Source of the DNA: Yersinia proxima
Lineage (GTDB): Bacteria; Pseudomonadota; Gammaproteobacteria; Enterobacterales; Enterobacteriaceae
Assembly: GCF_902170785.1 (NCBI RefSeq)
Contig: NZ_CABHYG010000017.1
Coordinates: 62,001 to 126,000 of the forward strand
Reading direction: 5' to 3'
DNA: 64,000 bases
Below the pieces are notes generated by a model. The model did no database searches, had not been told where the DNA came from, and saw only the letters and a program-made list of their open reading frames with translations. Below, one piece after another: positions 11,007-20,432 of this stretch. Both the position numbers and the translations under genes were made by a program. Position 1 is the stretch's first letter; each line of letters starts with the position of its first letter.

Positions 11007-11022
11007 CTGAGCAAATGGTCAA
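11007..11022. promoter_or_regulatory. candidate RutR operator
   Basis: CTGAGCA-AA-TGGTCAA compared with the RutR consensus TTGACCA-NN-TGGTCAA: right half perfect, left half 5/7, correct 2-bp spacing. It lies between rutA and the divergent rutR, about 55 bp upstream of the sigma54 element. Confidence 0.6.
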
Positions 11023-11182
11023 AAATGGACTGTTTGGTAAAATAATTGTGCACAAAAAACTGGCGCGTCTGCCCAGTCACGGTGCAGTTATTCACTAGAA
11101 AGAGGTATTCGGGGAAGAGATCGGCATGTTATAGGTAGCTTGTTATTTTCAGTTTCATCAATATTCTGTTTTATCAATATTT

Positions 11183-11857
11183 ATGAAGGGACTATCAGTG
11201 AAGCTAGCCACCAGCGATACACCAGCACCTGAGATAAAACCTTCCCGCCGCAGCAAGGCCGGAGCCGCGAAACGGCAACTCATCATGACTGCCGCCCTTG
11301 AGCTGTTTTCGCTTTATGGCATTCACGGCACCAGTCTGGATCAGGTCGCTGAGCGGGCTGATGTCTCAAAAACCAATCTGCTGTATTACTTCCCTTCGAA
11401 AGAAGCGCTGTATATCGCGGTGTTAAAAGACATTCTGGCCATCTGGCTCGCACCACTCAAAGCATTACAGGCCGATCAGCAGCCAATCGACGCTATTCGG
11501 CACTATATTGCCCTTAAATTAGCGGTATCTCGCGATCACCCGCAAGCATCACGTCTGTTTTGTCTGGAGATGATCCAGGGTGCGCCATTGCTTAAGCAAG
11601 AGCTGGCGGGGGAGTTGAAAACTCTGTTCGATGACAAGGTCTTGATTATTCGCCGTTGGATGGATGATGGCCTGATAGCCGATGTTGAGCCACAACATTT
11701 CATTTTCATGTTATGGGCGACAACCCAGCATTACGCCGATTTTAGCGCCCAAATTGAGGCCATTAGCGGCAAAAATCTCAGTGATAAAGAATTCTTCCAA
11801 CAGACAGTAGCGAGTGTGCAACAGTTGGTGATTGGCGGCATTGCCCGACGAGAATAG
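11183..11857 (+). CDS. rutR: RutR, TetR-family pyrimidine-responsive repressor
   Basis: 224 residues. TetR HTH at about residues 30-75 (QLIMTAALELFSLYGIHG, then SLDQVAERADVSKTNLLYYF), followed by the helical YcdC/RutR ligand domain. RutR represses rutA-G and is released by uracil or thymine. Divergent from rutA with the shared control region 10883-11182. Upstream start codons close together leave the exact N-terminus uncertain. Confidence 0.94.
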   Translation: MKGLSVKLATSDTPAPEIKPSRRSKAGAAKRQLIMTAALELFSLYGIHGTSLDQVAERADVSKTNLLYYFPSKEALYIAVLKDILAIWLAPLKALQADQQPIDAIRHYIALKLAVSRDHPQASRLFCLEMIQGAPLLKQELAGELKTLFDDKVLIIRRWMDDGLIADVEPQHFIFMLWATTQHYADFSAQIEAISGKNLSDKEFFQQTVASVQQLVIGGIARRE

Positions 11858-11879
11858 CCATTGAGTGAGAAGAGAAAAG

Positions 11880-11902
11880 GGCGTCAGAAGCGTTCTGACG
11901 CC
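11880..11902 (-). terminator. terminator of cycA
   Basis: Perfect 10-bp stem GGCGTCAGAA / TTCTGACGCC with a 3-nt loop. On the minus strand it is followed by CTTTTCTCTTCTC, so it most likely ends cycA transcription. It lies between the converging rutR and cycA. Confidence 0.75.
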
Positions 11903-11914
11903 GGAGGATAAGTA

Positions 11915-13336
11915 TTAGTTATTGTTACTATCGAACAGACGCGTTCTGCGTTTTTTCAAGATAATGTAACCGATGGTCAGAATGACAAACCACAATGGCG
12001 TCACCATCAGCGCCTGGCGGGTATCACTTTCTAACGTCAACAGAACCAAGACAAAGGCGAAGAACGCCATACACACCCAAGACATGAAAATCCCAGCTGG
12101 CATTTTGTAAATCGACTTCTTATGTAGTGCCGGGCGTCTTTTGCGATACACCAGATAAGAGCAAAGGATAATCGTCCAGACGAACATAAACAGAATCGCC
12201 GATACGGTGGTGACCAAAGTAAAGACGGTCATGACATTCGGGATCAGGTAAATCAGCACCACGCCGCCCAACAGGCAAATACAAGAGAATGTCAGGCCGG
12301 ATGCGGGAACCGAACGGCGTGATAACTTGCCAAACTGCTTTGGTGCATCACCTTCTTTCGCCAAACCGAACAACATGCGGCTGGTGGAGAACACGCCGCT
12401 GTTGGCGGAGGAGGCAGCGGAGGTCAACACCACAAAGTTGATCACACTGGCAGCGGCAGGTAAACCGACCAGAACGAATAACTCAACAAATGGGCTTTTA
12501 TCCGCAACCACGGAGCTCCAGGGGGTCACGGACATAATCATAATCAATGAGAAAACATAGAACATGATGATGCGGATCGGAATGGAGTTAATCGCGCGCG
12601 GTAATACCACCTCAGGATCTTTGGTTTCAGCAGCGGTAGTTCCAACTAATTCAATACCCACGAAGGCAAAAACGGCAATCTGGAAACCAGCAAAGAAGCC
12701 GCTGATTCCTTTCGGGAACATGCCACCATCATTCCATAAATGTGTAAATGAGGCCGTCGTACCTGATGGGGACTGATAGCTCATTAACACCATCGTCAGA
12801 CCGGCAAAGATCAACGCCACGATTGCCACAATTTTGATCATGGCGAACCAGAACTCCATCTCACCGAACATTTTTACTGTTGCCAAATTCAGAGATAACA
12901 GTAGTAAAACCACTAACAATGAGGCGACCCATTGCGAAAAGCCGGGGAACCAGAATTGCGCATAGGCAGTGATGGCGACGACATCGGCGATGCCGGTGAT
13001 GACCCAACAAAACCAGTAAGTCCAGCCAGTGAAAAACCCCGCCCAAGGGCCAAGTAAGTCAGCGGCAAAATCACTGAATGATTTGTACTTCAGGTTCGAG
13101 AGCAGCAACTCACCCATTGCTCGCATCACGAAGAACAACATAAAGCCGATTATCATATAAACGAAGATGATCGACGGCCCGGCCAGGCTGATGGTTTTAC
13201 CCGAACCCATAAACAAGCCAGTACCTATGGCACCACCAATAGCAATCAACTGAATATGGCGGTTGGAGAGACTTCGTTGAAGGTGCTCTTCAGGTTCCGG
13301 CAAAGGCTCTGCCACTATCTTGGATTGGTCTACCAT
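11915..13336 (-). CDS. cycA: CycA, D-serine/D-alanine/glycine:H+ symporter
   Basis: 473 residues, amino acid/polyamine/organocation permease with 12 predicted membrane segments. The stretch NRHIQLIAIGGAIGTGLFMG and the segments after it match E. coli CycA almost residue for residue, which makes the identification firm. It imports glycine, D-Ala, D-Ser and beta-alanine. The start at 13336 (MVDQSK) matches E. coli CycA and has AGGGA 9 nt upstream; the ATG 9 bp earlier is too close to it. A 350-bp non-coding region separates it from the divergent tRNA-Lys. Confidence 0.94.
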   Translation of the reverse strand: MVDQSKIVAEPLPEPEEHLQRSLSNRHIQLIAIGGAIGTGLFMGSGKTISLAGPSIIFVYMIIGFMLFFVMRAMGELLLSNLKYKSFSDFAADLLGPWAGFFTGWTYWFCWVITGIADVVAITAYAQFWFPGFSQWVASLLVVLLLLSLNLATVKMFGEMEFWFAMIKIVAIVALIFAGLTMVLMSYQSPSGTTASFTHLWNDGGMFPKGISGFFAGFQIAVFAFVGIELVGTTAAETKDPEVVLPRAINSIPIRIIMFYVFSLIMIMSVTPWSSVVADKSPFVELFVLVGLPAAASVINFVVLTSAASSANSGVFSTSRMLFGLAKEGDAPKQFGKLSRRSVPASGLTFSCICLLGGVVLIYLIPNVMTVFTLVTTVSAILFMFVWTIILCSYLVYRKRRPALHKKSIYKMPAGIFMSWVCMAFFAFVLVLLTLESDTRQALMVTPLWFVILTIGYIILKKRRTRLFDSNNN

Positions 13337-13659
13337 CTTTCCCATTCCCTCTTCCTGTATTTATTTGTGAAGTTGTTGAGCTCTATGTTGGCTCTTTGGT
13401 CTTACCCTGTCTGTCTTTGTTTTTTTGTATGCTTTAAATACAATTTTTGAATTATTTAATATCTTCGCAACAATAATTACACAATACGCCTCGTTTTCCA
13501 GTGTTTATATTTCACACACTGAATTTTGTTAAGTTCATCACAGCGCATGGAATTACAACATGAAGTGACATAACTAACAATAATCGCAACTACCAGATGC
13601 ATAATTAATCCACAGGGATGAATATCACCCAGTATAAAGAGAAAAATCCGATGAAGTGT
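13337..13659. other. cycA upstream region, no gene seen
   Basis: AT-rich intergenic DNA between the divergent cycA and tRNA-Lys. It should contain the cycA promoter and leader; I could not place either with confidence. Confidence 0.5.
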
Positions 13660-13688
13660 TTGACAGCCAGGGCCAACAGGAGAATAAT
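13660..13688 (+). promoter_or_regulatory. promoter of tRNA-Lys
   Basis: TTGACA (13660-13665), 17-bp spacer, AATAAT (13683-13688), 10 bp before the mature tRNA 5' end. Strong sigma70 pattern at the expected place. Confidence 0.65.
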
Positions 13689-13698
13689 TATCGCTGTT

Positions 13699-13774
13699 GG
13701 GTCGTTAGCTCAGTTGGTAGAGCAGTTGACTTTTAATCAATTGGTCGCAGGTTCGAACCCTGCACGACCCACCA
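13699..13774 (+). tRNA. tRNA-Lys (anticodon TTT)
   Basis: 76 nt with encoded CCA. Acceptor GGGTCGT pairs with ACGACCC; D-arm AGCTCAGTTGGTAGAGC; anticodon loop with TTT; T-arm GCAGGTTCGAACCCTGC. A single tRNA at the edge of an AT-rich, gene-poor segment. Confidence 0.98.
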
Positions 13775-14485
13775 ACAGAATCAATCACTTAGTATTAATC
13801 TTTAATTTCAAATCTATTTCATGGGACATATTTTCGACTCAACTATTAAATATTGCGTCTATTTGTCTGGCATGTTCATTTAAATTATTTGGTAAAAGAT
13901 GCGCATATCTTTTAACCATTTTAATGGTTCCTCATCCACCCATTTATTGTAATGCAGAAATAGGAACTCCGGATTAAACTAACCAACTTTTTCATGTGCG
14001 TATTAAATCATGAAATCTAAAGTTTTCAATTTCCGCTCATTTTAATAATGTGTTCCAAACTGTATTTCCATCAACTCTCATTTTCCATATTTCGGGTGTT
14101 AATGAACCATCAGGCCTATTTGATACGTGAGTGTCAACAAAGACATATTTATTATGCTTATCGCTGTTTATATGCTGCGAATATCTTTTCTTCGGTAATA
14201 CCGCATTGTGCCAGGCGTAACGTTAGCGATATTCAGGAAAGAGAATGAAGTCATAAAGACTGAGTTGGCCTGGATGTTTGCACGAAAACACAAGACTCCG
14301 TAAATTGAATAATAACACCAATTGGCGACCTGATAATTTTAGGAACTATGGGTTACATAAATTTTTTACGCTACCCCTCATTGATGGGTTTCATGGCCGG
14401 TTCAAAATGAGTTATTTTGATAATAAAGATAAATTGAGAGCCACCTTTCACAACGGCTCTCAAGAGTATTTAATTATTAATGATT
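13775..14485. other. AT-rich segment after tRNA-Lys, no supported gene
   Basis: About 700 bp, AT-rich. Two open frames of 66 and 71 codons (14048-14248 and 14278-14493) lack ribosome sites and recognisable sequence. No integrase, terminal repeat of the tRNA or IS remnant was found. Confidence 0.5.
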
Positions 14486-14752
14486 TTACATGACCCTACA
14501 AAAGAATACTTTAACCCACGCACCAGGGCCTGGTGGCATGTATTTAATTGTTGCTTGGTTGGCCGCATCAGCTTCACTGTTAGCATTAAAAATACCATCC
14601 CACAGCCCAGTATCTGTTGCATCACCGTGAGAGCCGCTACAAATGTATTGCTGAGATTTAGCCACTACAGCATGAGAGGGTAATATTGCAAAAGTGGACA
14701 ATAGAAAAACCGTGGGCACCAGAAACTTTCGAAACTCAGTAGATAAACTCAT
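14486..14752 (-). CDS. small secreted protein of unknown function
   Basis: 88 residues. Signal peptide with hydrophobic core at about residues 12-25 and a likely cleavage after PSHA; the mature part is about 60 residues with two cysteines (YICSG and near the C-terminus FFCRV), suitable for one disulfide. GAGGAG lies 8 nt before the ATG at 14752, strongly supporting translation from there. I do not recognise the family. Confidence 0.6.
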   Translation of the reverse strand: MSLSTEFRKFLVPTVFLLSTFAILPSHAVVAKSQQYICSGSHGDATDTGLWDGIFNANSEADAANQATIKYMPPGPGAWVKVFFCRVM

Positions 14753-15112
14753 TTTGAAATCTCCTCTTATTTCCATATAAACGATAGTATTTTGCTGAAA
14801 ACCAAATCAGCATTTGCAACATATCATTACAAACGTGTAGTTATTTAAACCTGATATAAACAGAATATTGCTTTGGCTTATCTATGCGAGACAACAACGG
14901 GCTGGATACCCTCATTGGCGGAGGTACTAAAACCGGAGGGACTACAGGGGTACGTCCGTGTGCTAGACATCCCACCACTAAGTTGTTTTTTTTATTTTCC
15001 TCCCCGTACACTTTTTTTTACATAGGTATATTTGTACTAAATATCCTTAATATGAAGTTTAGTTGATTAGGAGGTAGCTTTATATCTCACATGTTTTATA
15101 CAAGGAATTAAC
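14753..15112. other. intergenic DNA between two small secreted-protein genes
   Basis: Divergent upstream region of the genes at 14752 and 15113. It has T-rich tracts near 14985-15020. A 60-codon open frame (14884-15066) has no ribosome site and low-complexity content, so I do not call it. Confidence 0.4.
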
Positions 15113-15430
15113 ATGAAAATACTTCTAAGTATCCTACTTATATCAAATTCGGCGTTTTCTGCTTCTTCTTCGACAAATGAACGTATTCCAGTGCCTGCGA
15201 TAATGCGAGTATCGGAAGCTGCGTGTATTCGCAGTTATTCGGTGAAAGAACGTATTGCATGTATAAAACTGGTAGATTCCTCGATAGTTAAAGCATACTG
15301 GGCTGGGAAAATGAGCCAGTTTTGCAAGTCACCATTCAACAAAAGTGCCGGAAAAGACAAGCAATGTAGGGTAGTGACAATGCTTTCTGGTGCTTTGGAT
15401 GAAATGAGTGGTAGGTATCTTGAAGAGTAA
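15113..15430 (+). CDS. small secreted four-cysteine protein of unknown function
   Basis: 105 residues. Short signal peptide (MKILLSILLISNSAFSA, cleavage near residues 15-17) and a mature part with four cysteines (AACIRS, IACIKL, QFCKSP, KQCRVV), spaced as for two disulfides. AAGGA lies 6 nt before the ATG. Family not recognised. It could be a periplasmic inhibitor or immunity-type protein, but nothing in the sequence shows this. Confidence 0.65.
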   Translation: MKILLSILLISNSAFSASSSTNERIPVPAIMRVSEAACIRSYSVKERIACIKLVDSSIVKAYWAGKMSQFCKSPFNKSAGKDKQCRVVTMLSGALDEMSGRYLEE

Positions 15431-16116
15431 ATAATAGTCCCTACACCAGCAAAATCAGAAAATGGACTTTGCTTACTGGCGCGTCCGTGCGCCGGTGGAT
15501 TCCTTCATTTGAGGATTTCATATACAGCAGTAATTCACTCTAATGGATTATTCTTAAATGCTAATAACCAGTCAGAACTCTGGATATTACTGAGCAAATC
15601 ATTGGGGGCGATTGACTATGGTTCGTGACTCAAAGAGGTTTTGCTCCCAAGGAGGCGCTCTTGAACCAGTGGAAGTGCTACTGGCAAACTCATTGTCTCC
15701 TTCATCACTAGTCCATTCGTCAAGTTAATAGTTATTTGGCTAAGTCAGACAAAAAAGAAAACAGATGAGTCTGATCCTGTAGATATTGTCAGATCATACT
15801 TTTCATTTTAATTATCATATTAAAAACAAGTAAAAACAAATAGTTATCTCTTTGACCAAAAATAACATTATTATTGGTTATAAATTCTGTGCAGTAATAC
15901 GATTTAGAACTCCTGCAATATACTCAACCAGTATGGCGTATCGACAAAATAACTTATGAAAAATACTAATAATAGTAAGAGAGGAATGGCAGGGGATTTG
16001 AACAGTAGACATTCCAAATTGGATAAATGTTGGAAGCGATATAGATGAGATGTCAGTGGGGTCAACATTTCTGATACTATCAACCCCGTCGATTTTTGCC
16101 TATTTTTAATGATACA
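15431..16116. other. 700-bp gene-free segment
   Basis: No open frame with a ribosome site. A 16-base stretch at 15988-16003 resembles the T-loop and 3' strand of a tRNA on the minus strand, but the pairing partner is absent. Confidence 0.4.
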
Positions 16117-16146
16117 AAAAGATCCTCAAATTTGCAGGACTCTTTT
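16117..16146 (-). terminator. probable terminator of the 27-residue gene
   Basis: Imperfect stem AAAAGA-CCT / AGG-TCTTTT with a T-run on the minus strand, ending 5 bp after the stop of the small gene. Confidence 0.45.
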
Positions 16147-16151
16147 AACAA

Positions 16152-16235
16152 TTACTGAAAAATAAAATGGATAGCACCTATAATTAGTAGCAAAAATGCG
16201 GTGTATTGTAAGTAGTACGCTGACATTGTTTTCAT
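16152..16235 (-). CDS. 27-residue single-span membrane protein, unknown
   Basis: Tiny reading frame starting MKTMSAYY with a hydrophobic stretch TAFLLLIIGAIHFIF running to the C-terminus. AAAGGAG lies 7 nt before the ATG, a near-perfect ribosome site, and a hairpin with T-run follows the stop. The size and single hydrophobic helix fit the small-membrane-protein class of enterobacteria, but I recognise no named member. Upstream in-frame codons to 16361 have no ribosome site. Confidence 0.55.
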   Translation of the reverse strand: MKTMSAYYLQYTAFLLLIIGAIHFIFQ

Positions 16236-16466
16236 AAACGGCTCCTTTGATATGCTTACTGTTAATAAGCAATTTCTGAGCCATAGATAACTCTTTGATA
16301 AAATGATATTTTTAAATATTATTAAGTGAATGAATGCACTGAATTGGGGAATTGGCACCATTTTGGAGCGAATTGACGGATGTCTGTTTTGACTTAGGGG
16401 GGGGGAGTAAACCTCCCCAAAAAAAGGAATTAATTTAGAGTTATTTATGAGTAATATAAGATTATT
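16236..16466. other. intergenic region with nine-G homopolymer
   Basis: Carries a G9 tract at 16397-16405 next to a short inverted repeat (GGGGAG / CTCCCC). It is not placed between obvious -35 and -10 boxes. No gene seen. Confidence 0.4.
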
Positions 16467-17201
16467 TTATGCAGGTTTATGTGCGGAGAGTAAAAAAATC
16501 ATTGGACGTTCTTTTTCCTCCTCCAATGCAGGGCAATCTATAATTTGCTGTGCTGTCGGGCCCCATTCTTCTAAATGCTTAATAACAAATCCATGTTTTA
16601 CCAAAAGGTTAATATAAGTCCCTAATGTCCTATGTTGCTTTATAACGCCTTCAGCCAACCAATTTGTTACCCGCTCTCCTTCTGCTTGATAGCTATTTAT
16701 CGGCCATGATTTTTGCCCATCATTAGCAATCAGCCAACCAGGCTGTTTTGGTGCGGTGTAAATAGGGTGTTCTGCAGAAAAAATGAAGCTACCACCAGGA
16801 AGCAAAGCATCATAAACAGCCGTCAGTAAGGCTGGCAGGGCTTTTATATAGTGCAATGTTAGAGAGCTATATGCCAAATGGTATATCTGTTGCGGTAATT
16901 GGATACTTTCCAAATCTTCCTGGCGATAAATGATGTTGCTATCAGATGTCATTTCTTTAGCGCGATTTAGCATTCTTTCTGAAACATCCAACCCTAAAAT
17001 CTCAGTCGCGCCTTGTAAATGAGCGTAGCGACAAAACCAACCATAACCACAACCTAAGTCAATGATTTTACGCCCTGATAGTGGTGGTAGAATTTCACGA
17101 ATGGCCGGCCATTCTGGCGCGCCGTCTAATCCATCAACAGAACGACTAAGTTTGGCGTAGCCTGAGAAAAAATCTTGATTATCATAAATATTTTGAGTCA
17201 T
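16467..17201 (-). CDS. class I SAM-dependent methyltransferase
   Basis: 244 residues. Rossmann SAM site: motif I KIIDLGCGYGWF (about residues 45-56), acidic end of strand 2 LGLDVSERM, then RQEDLESI. C-terminal part contains conserved HPIYTAP-like and W-rich segments seen in small-molecule methyltransferases. Substrate not predictable. Isolated, with about 400 bp of non-coding DNA upstream. Confidence 0.85.
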   Translation of the reverse strand: MTQNIYDNQDFFSGYAKLSRSVDGLDGAPEWPAIREILPPLSGRKIIDLGCGYGWFCRYAHLQGATEILGLDVSERMLNRAKEMTSDSNIIYRQEDLESIQLPQQIYHLAYSSLTLHYIKALPALLTAVYDALLPGGSFIFSAEHPIYTAPKQPGWLIANDGQKSWPINSYQAEGERVTNWLAEGVIKQHRTLGTYINLLVKHGFVIKHLEEWGPTAQQIIDCPALEEEKERPMIFLLSAHKPA

Positions 17202-17603
17202 GTATCGTCCTCTTTAATTGTTATTCCTATTGATTAATAAAAAGCATCGCTAGTTTATCATCAATAGATGACCTTAAATAAGGCCGCAAGATCTGTGGAT
17301 ATTATTTTTTGTTTAGAATACTCAATGTCACAGCCGCGCTAATGCTGTGTTGATAAAAGGAAAGAGTAAAAATGGCTAAATACAAGTGCTAGTTAAAAGA
17401 GCAGCGATTACTTATCTTACTCATCATCTAATAATAGGCTAAACTTTATACAGTTCGAGTTGGCAATTCATTGCCGGCCGTACTGAGATTTTTAACTTTT
17501 CCAAAGACTGATAAGGTATCCCTATATTGCCCGTGTAGTTGGATATTATGGTCAACCAAGGTGCTTTATCGCTGACTGGATGCTTCTCTTGAAGGAGATA
17601 GCG
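17202..17603. other. intergenic region without supported gene
   Basis: Divergent upstream region of the methyltransferase and of the membrane-protein gene at 17604. At 17372 a ribosome-site-like GGAAAG precedes a six-codon frame (MAKYKC) closed by TAG; see rejected items. Confidence 0.4.
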
Positions 17604-18101
17604 ATGACTCCCGTACAAATACTGATTATTCTGGTGCTTACACTTTTTGCGTTGTACCGTCAGTCGGTCAGTCACGAGGTATCGTTAGGCCCTGCTCGTT
17701 TTAAATGGGCTTGGGTCTATGGGATGGTCGGTCTGGTAGTGGGTGGCACATATATGCCAGCTACAATGACTTCCTGGGTTGTTTTAGGCAGTGGTGTTTT
17801 ATTTAGTATTATCATCGGCGTTTTACAAGGTCGCCTTATCGAGATCTGGCGTGAACCTGATGGGCGTATTTTTTGCAAAGGAACACCACTGACTATTACT
17901 TTATTTTTACTGCTGGTTGGGTCTAAATGGATTATTGGCACACTGCAGTACCTTTATAATCAACCAACTGAACAAGGTGGATTTGGTGAAATCCTGATTA
18001 TGATTGCAGTTATGGCTGCATTCCAGGTTGAAATTGTCCGACGTCGTATCCGTGCTTTATATCCGGATAACCCGGTTGATTCATTACCTGAAGGGCGATA
18101 A
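17604..18101 (+). CDS. integral membrane protein, unknown
   Basis: 165 residues with four or five hydrophobic segments, beginning MTPVQILIILVLTLFALY, and a charged C-terminus (EIVRRRIRALYPDNP). The ATG at 17604 is chosen because AAGGAGATAG precedes it at good spacing; an upstream in-frame ATG has none. It resembles DUF1453-type small membrane proteins in overall layout, a weak suggestion. Confidence 0.6.
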   Translation: MTPVQILIILVLTLFALYRQSVSHEVSLGPARFKWAWVYGMVGLVVGGTYMPATMTSWVVLGSGVLFSIIIGVLQGRLIEIWREPDGRIFCKGTPLTITLFLLLVGSKWIIGTLQYLYNQPTEQGGFGEILIMIAVMAAFQVEIVRRRIRALYPDNPVDSLPEGR

Positions 18102-18117
18102 GAAAGTGTTCTATCAA

Positions 18118-18142
18118 CTAACAGTCGAGGATTGACTGTTAG
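18118..18142 (+). terminator. hairpin after the membrane-protein gene
   Basis: Perfect 9-bp stem CTAACAGTC / GACTGTTAG with a 7-nt loop, extended by further partial pairing. No T-run, so either an inefficient terminator or a shared stem for the two converging genes. Confidence 0.5.
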
Positions 18143-18182
18143 CTGATATAAAAGTGCAATGAGCTTCTTAATGTGCATCAAA

Positions 18183-18512
18183 TCAATCAACAATAAAAAG
18201 TTTGGCTCCGGATATCGTTGATGATCGATGTGCTTCTGCATGGTCTGCGACCTGGTAACTCATGCCTGCTTTTAATATAAAAATACGCCCATCAACGAGT
18301 TCAGTGCTTAATTCACCGTCAAGGCACAGTAAAATATGTCCTTTGGAACACCAGTGGTCTGCTATGTATCCTGCGCTGTATTCAACCATACGAACCCGGA
18401 TGTTGTTAAAGTTCTGAGTTCTCCAATATGCAATTCCTTGAGCTCCTTTATGCTCGGTTTTCTCCACTGTAGACCAATCAGTGATACCGAAAGGAATATC
18501 TCTTATGTCCAT
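18183..18512 (-). CDS. DHCW-motif cupin-fold protein
   Basis: 109 residues of small beta-barrel cupin type. The motif DHWCSKGHILLCLDGEL holds the characteristic Asp-His-Trp-Cys and a second His; the family is annotated by this motif and its reaction is unknown. GGAGG lies 6-7 nt before the ATG. Stands alone between the membrane gene and amyA. Confidence 0.75.
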   Translation of the reverse strand: MDIRDIPFGITDWSTVEKTEHKGAQGIAYWRTQNFNNIRVRMVEYSAGYIADHWCSKGHILLCLDGELSTELVDGRIFILKAGMSYQVADHAEAHRSSTISGAKLFIVD

Positions 18513-18655
18513 TTAGACCTCCTAACAGACAAAAAATGAGATTCACATTAGCTCATTAGTAAAAGAAATACACAGTCTATTACTTTATTGCCAGTCAAAA
18601 ATTTATAAACTGGGCCATACTATGAGAGAAGCAATAAAACGGAGTTACCAAGCCT

Positions 18656-20155
18656 ATGAAAAACCCCACAATTTTTCAGTTTTTCCATTGGTATTATCCT
18701 GATGGAGGTAAATTATGGCAGGAGGTTGCTGAACGAACAGAACATATTAGCCACCTCGGGATTAATTATGTTTGGTTACCTCCTGCGTATAAAGGTGCTT
18801 CGGGAGGGTATTCGGTCGGATATGACACTTATGATTTGTTTGATTTAGGTGAATTTGATCAGAAGGGGACTAGGGCAACAAAATATGGAGATAAAGAAGG
18901 GTTGCTGCATGCGATTAATCGATTGAAGGATGTAGATATCAAGATCCTATTTGATGTCGTCTTCAACCATAAAATAGGGGCTGATGAAAAAGAGCCGGTA
19001 AGTGTCCATAAAGTTAATCCTGAAAATCGCACTGAAATTGACGAAGCAGTTATTGATGCACAGGCCTATACCCGATTCACTTTCCCAGGTCGCAATGAAA
19101 CCTATTCATCCTTTATCTGGGATAAACAGTGCTTTAGTGGTGTTGACCATATTGAAGATCCACTAGGTGAAGGTATTTTTAAGATTATAAACGATTATAG
19201 TGATGAGGGCTGGAATACCGAGGTTGACGACGAGTTAGGTAATTTTGACTATCTGATGGGAGCCGATATTGATTTTCGCAACCCTGCAGTTATGGGAGAA
19301 CTAAACTATTGGGGAGAATGGTTACTAGATACATTACCAATTGATGGTTTTCGCTTGGATGCAGTAAAACATATCCCTGCATGGTTTTACAAACAATGGA
19401 TTCAACATGTACAAAATAAAGCAAGTCATGATTTATTAATTATCGCAGAGTACTGGTCTCCGGACATTAAAAAATTACAGCAATATTTAGAGCGGGTAGA
19501 CGGTTCAGTGATGTTATTCGATGTGGCTTTGCACCATAAATTTCACGAAGCATCAAATCAAGGTGAAGATTTTGACTTAACACAGATATTTAGTGGCACA
19601 TTAATCGAAGCCGATCCAATGCATACAATCACTATAGTGGCAAACCACGACACTCAACCACTCCAATCGCTGGAAGCACCTGTTGAGCCTTGGTTTAAAC
19701 CACTAGCATATGCATTGATATTACTTCGTGAGCAGGGCATCCCATGCGTGTTTTATCCTGATCTGTTTGGTGCCAGCTATGAAGATATCGGGGATGATGG
19801 GGGAACGTATCAAATAGAAATGCCCATTATTGCTGAGTTGGAAAGATTAATTCAGGCCAGAAAACGCTTCGCGCATGGTACACAAATTGACTATTTTGAT
19901 GATAAAAACTGCATAGCGTTCGTTCGCTCGGGCACAGGGGAAGACCCCGGCTGTGTCGTTGTTATTTCTAATGGTGCTGAAAATGAAAAAACAATTCGGC
20001 TAGGAGAGGATTTAGCTAACAAAGAGTTTGCTGATTTCCTGGGTAATCATCTCGCCATTATAACCACTGATGATCGCGGCGAGGCAGTATTCCCAGTCAA
20101 CGGGGGTAGTGTAAGCCTTTGGGTGCAGAAAGAATTTTGCAATAATATTGAGTGA
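18656..20155 (+). CDS. amyA: AmyA, cytoplasmic alpha-amylase (GH13)
   Basis: 499 residues, no signal peptide, close to the 495 of E. coli AmyA. GH13 barrel with catalytic residues visible: nucleophile D235 (GFRLDAVKH), acid/base E265 (IIAEYW) and D332 (VANHDTQP), plus the first conserved region DVVFNHK (100-106). It cleaves alpha-1,4-glucans inside the cell. The ATG has a weak upstream GGAG-like site (ACGGAG, 14 nt). In E. coli the gene also lies near the leuZ/uvrY region. Confidence 0.95.
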   Translation: MKNPTIFQFFHWYYPDGGKLWQEVAERTEHISHLGINYVWLPPAYKGASGGYSVGYDTYDLFDLGEFDQKGTRATKYGDKEGLLHAINRLKDVDIKILFDVVFNHKIGADEKEPVSVHKVNPENRTEIDEAVIDAQAYTRFTFPGRNETYSSFIWDKQCFSGVDHIEDPLGEGIFKIINDYSDEGWNTEVDDELGNFDYLMGADIDFRNPAVMGELNYWGEWLLDTLPIDGFRLDAVKHIPAWFYKQWIQHVQNKASHDLLIIAEYWSPDIKKLQQYLERVDGSVMLFDVALHHKFHEASNQGEDFDLTQIFSGTLIEADPMHTITIVANHDTQPLQSLEAPVEPWFKPLAYALILLREQGIPCVFYPDLFGASYEDIGDDGGTYQIEMPIIAELERLIQARKRFAHGTQIDYFDDKNCIAFVRSGTGEDPGCVVVISNGAENEKTIRLGEDLANKEFADFLGNHLAIITTDDRGEAVFPVNGGSVSLWVQKEFCNNIE

Positions 20156-20201
20156 GTTGAATTGTATGCTCCTAATTCATCTTCCCAAATAAGATTTCGG
20201 G

Positions 20202-20325
20202 CACAAAAAAACCGCCTCTCGGCGGTTAACGACATACTCATACTACTTTGTTTTACTTAGATTTGTTTCCATGGTGCCCGGGGCGGGACTTGAACCCGCA
20301 CAGCCATAAGCCGAGGGATTTTAAA
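20202..20325. repeat. attL, 124-bp direct repeat (displaced leuZ 3' part and terminator)
   Basis: Identical to 55311-55434 over 124 bp; the copies diverge at the base before (G/A) and after (A/T). Holds a minus-strand terminator (AACCGCC-TCTC-GGCGGTT with T-run) at 20205-20228 and the last 54 nt of leuZ. This terminator may also serve amyA. Confidence 0.95.
20272..20325 (-). pseudogene. tRNA-Leu 3' fragment left at attL
   Basis: 54 nt identical to the 3' part of leuZ (55381-55434), from the anticodon loop to CCA. The 5' part is missing, so it is not a functional tRNA. Created by prophage integration. Confidence 0.92.
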
Positions 20326-20432
20326 AAATAAAACATAACCAATAGAATCATAAAGTTAATTTATATCAATTGGTTAGTCGTGAGCATGTTTGGCTATATT
20401 TGCGTAGGGTTAGTTTGTGCCGCCATTAAAAA

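Noticed and set aside
13618-13977. 119-codon open frame across tRNA-Lys
   Set aside because: It runs through the tRNA gene (VGSLAQLVEQLTFNQLVAGSNPARP is the translated tRNA) and has no ribosome site.
14048-14493. two open frames of 66 and 71 codons after tRNA-Lys
   Set aside because: No ribosome sites, no recognisable sequence, AT-rich composition typical of non-coding DNA.
15988-16003. tRNA T-arm-like GGCAGGGGATTTGAAC
   Set aside because: The opposing T-stem strand and the rest of a tRNA are missing; too short to claim an att remnant.
16397-16405. G9 tract as a phase-variation switch
   Set aside because: Not inside a gene and not between recognisable promoter boxes.
17372-17392. six-codon frame MAKYKC after GGAAAG
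   Set aside because: Closed by TAG after six codons; a leader peptide or decayed small gene is possible, but nothing supports either.
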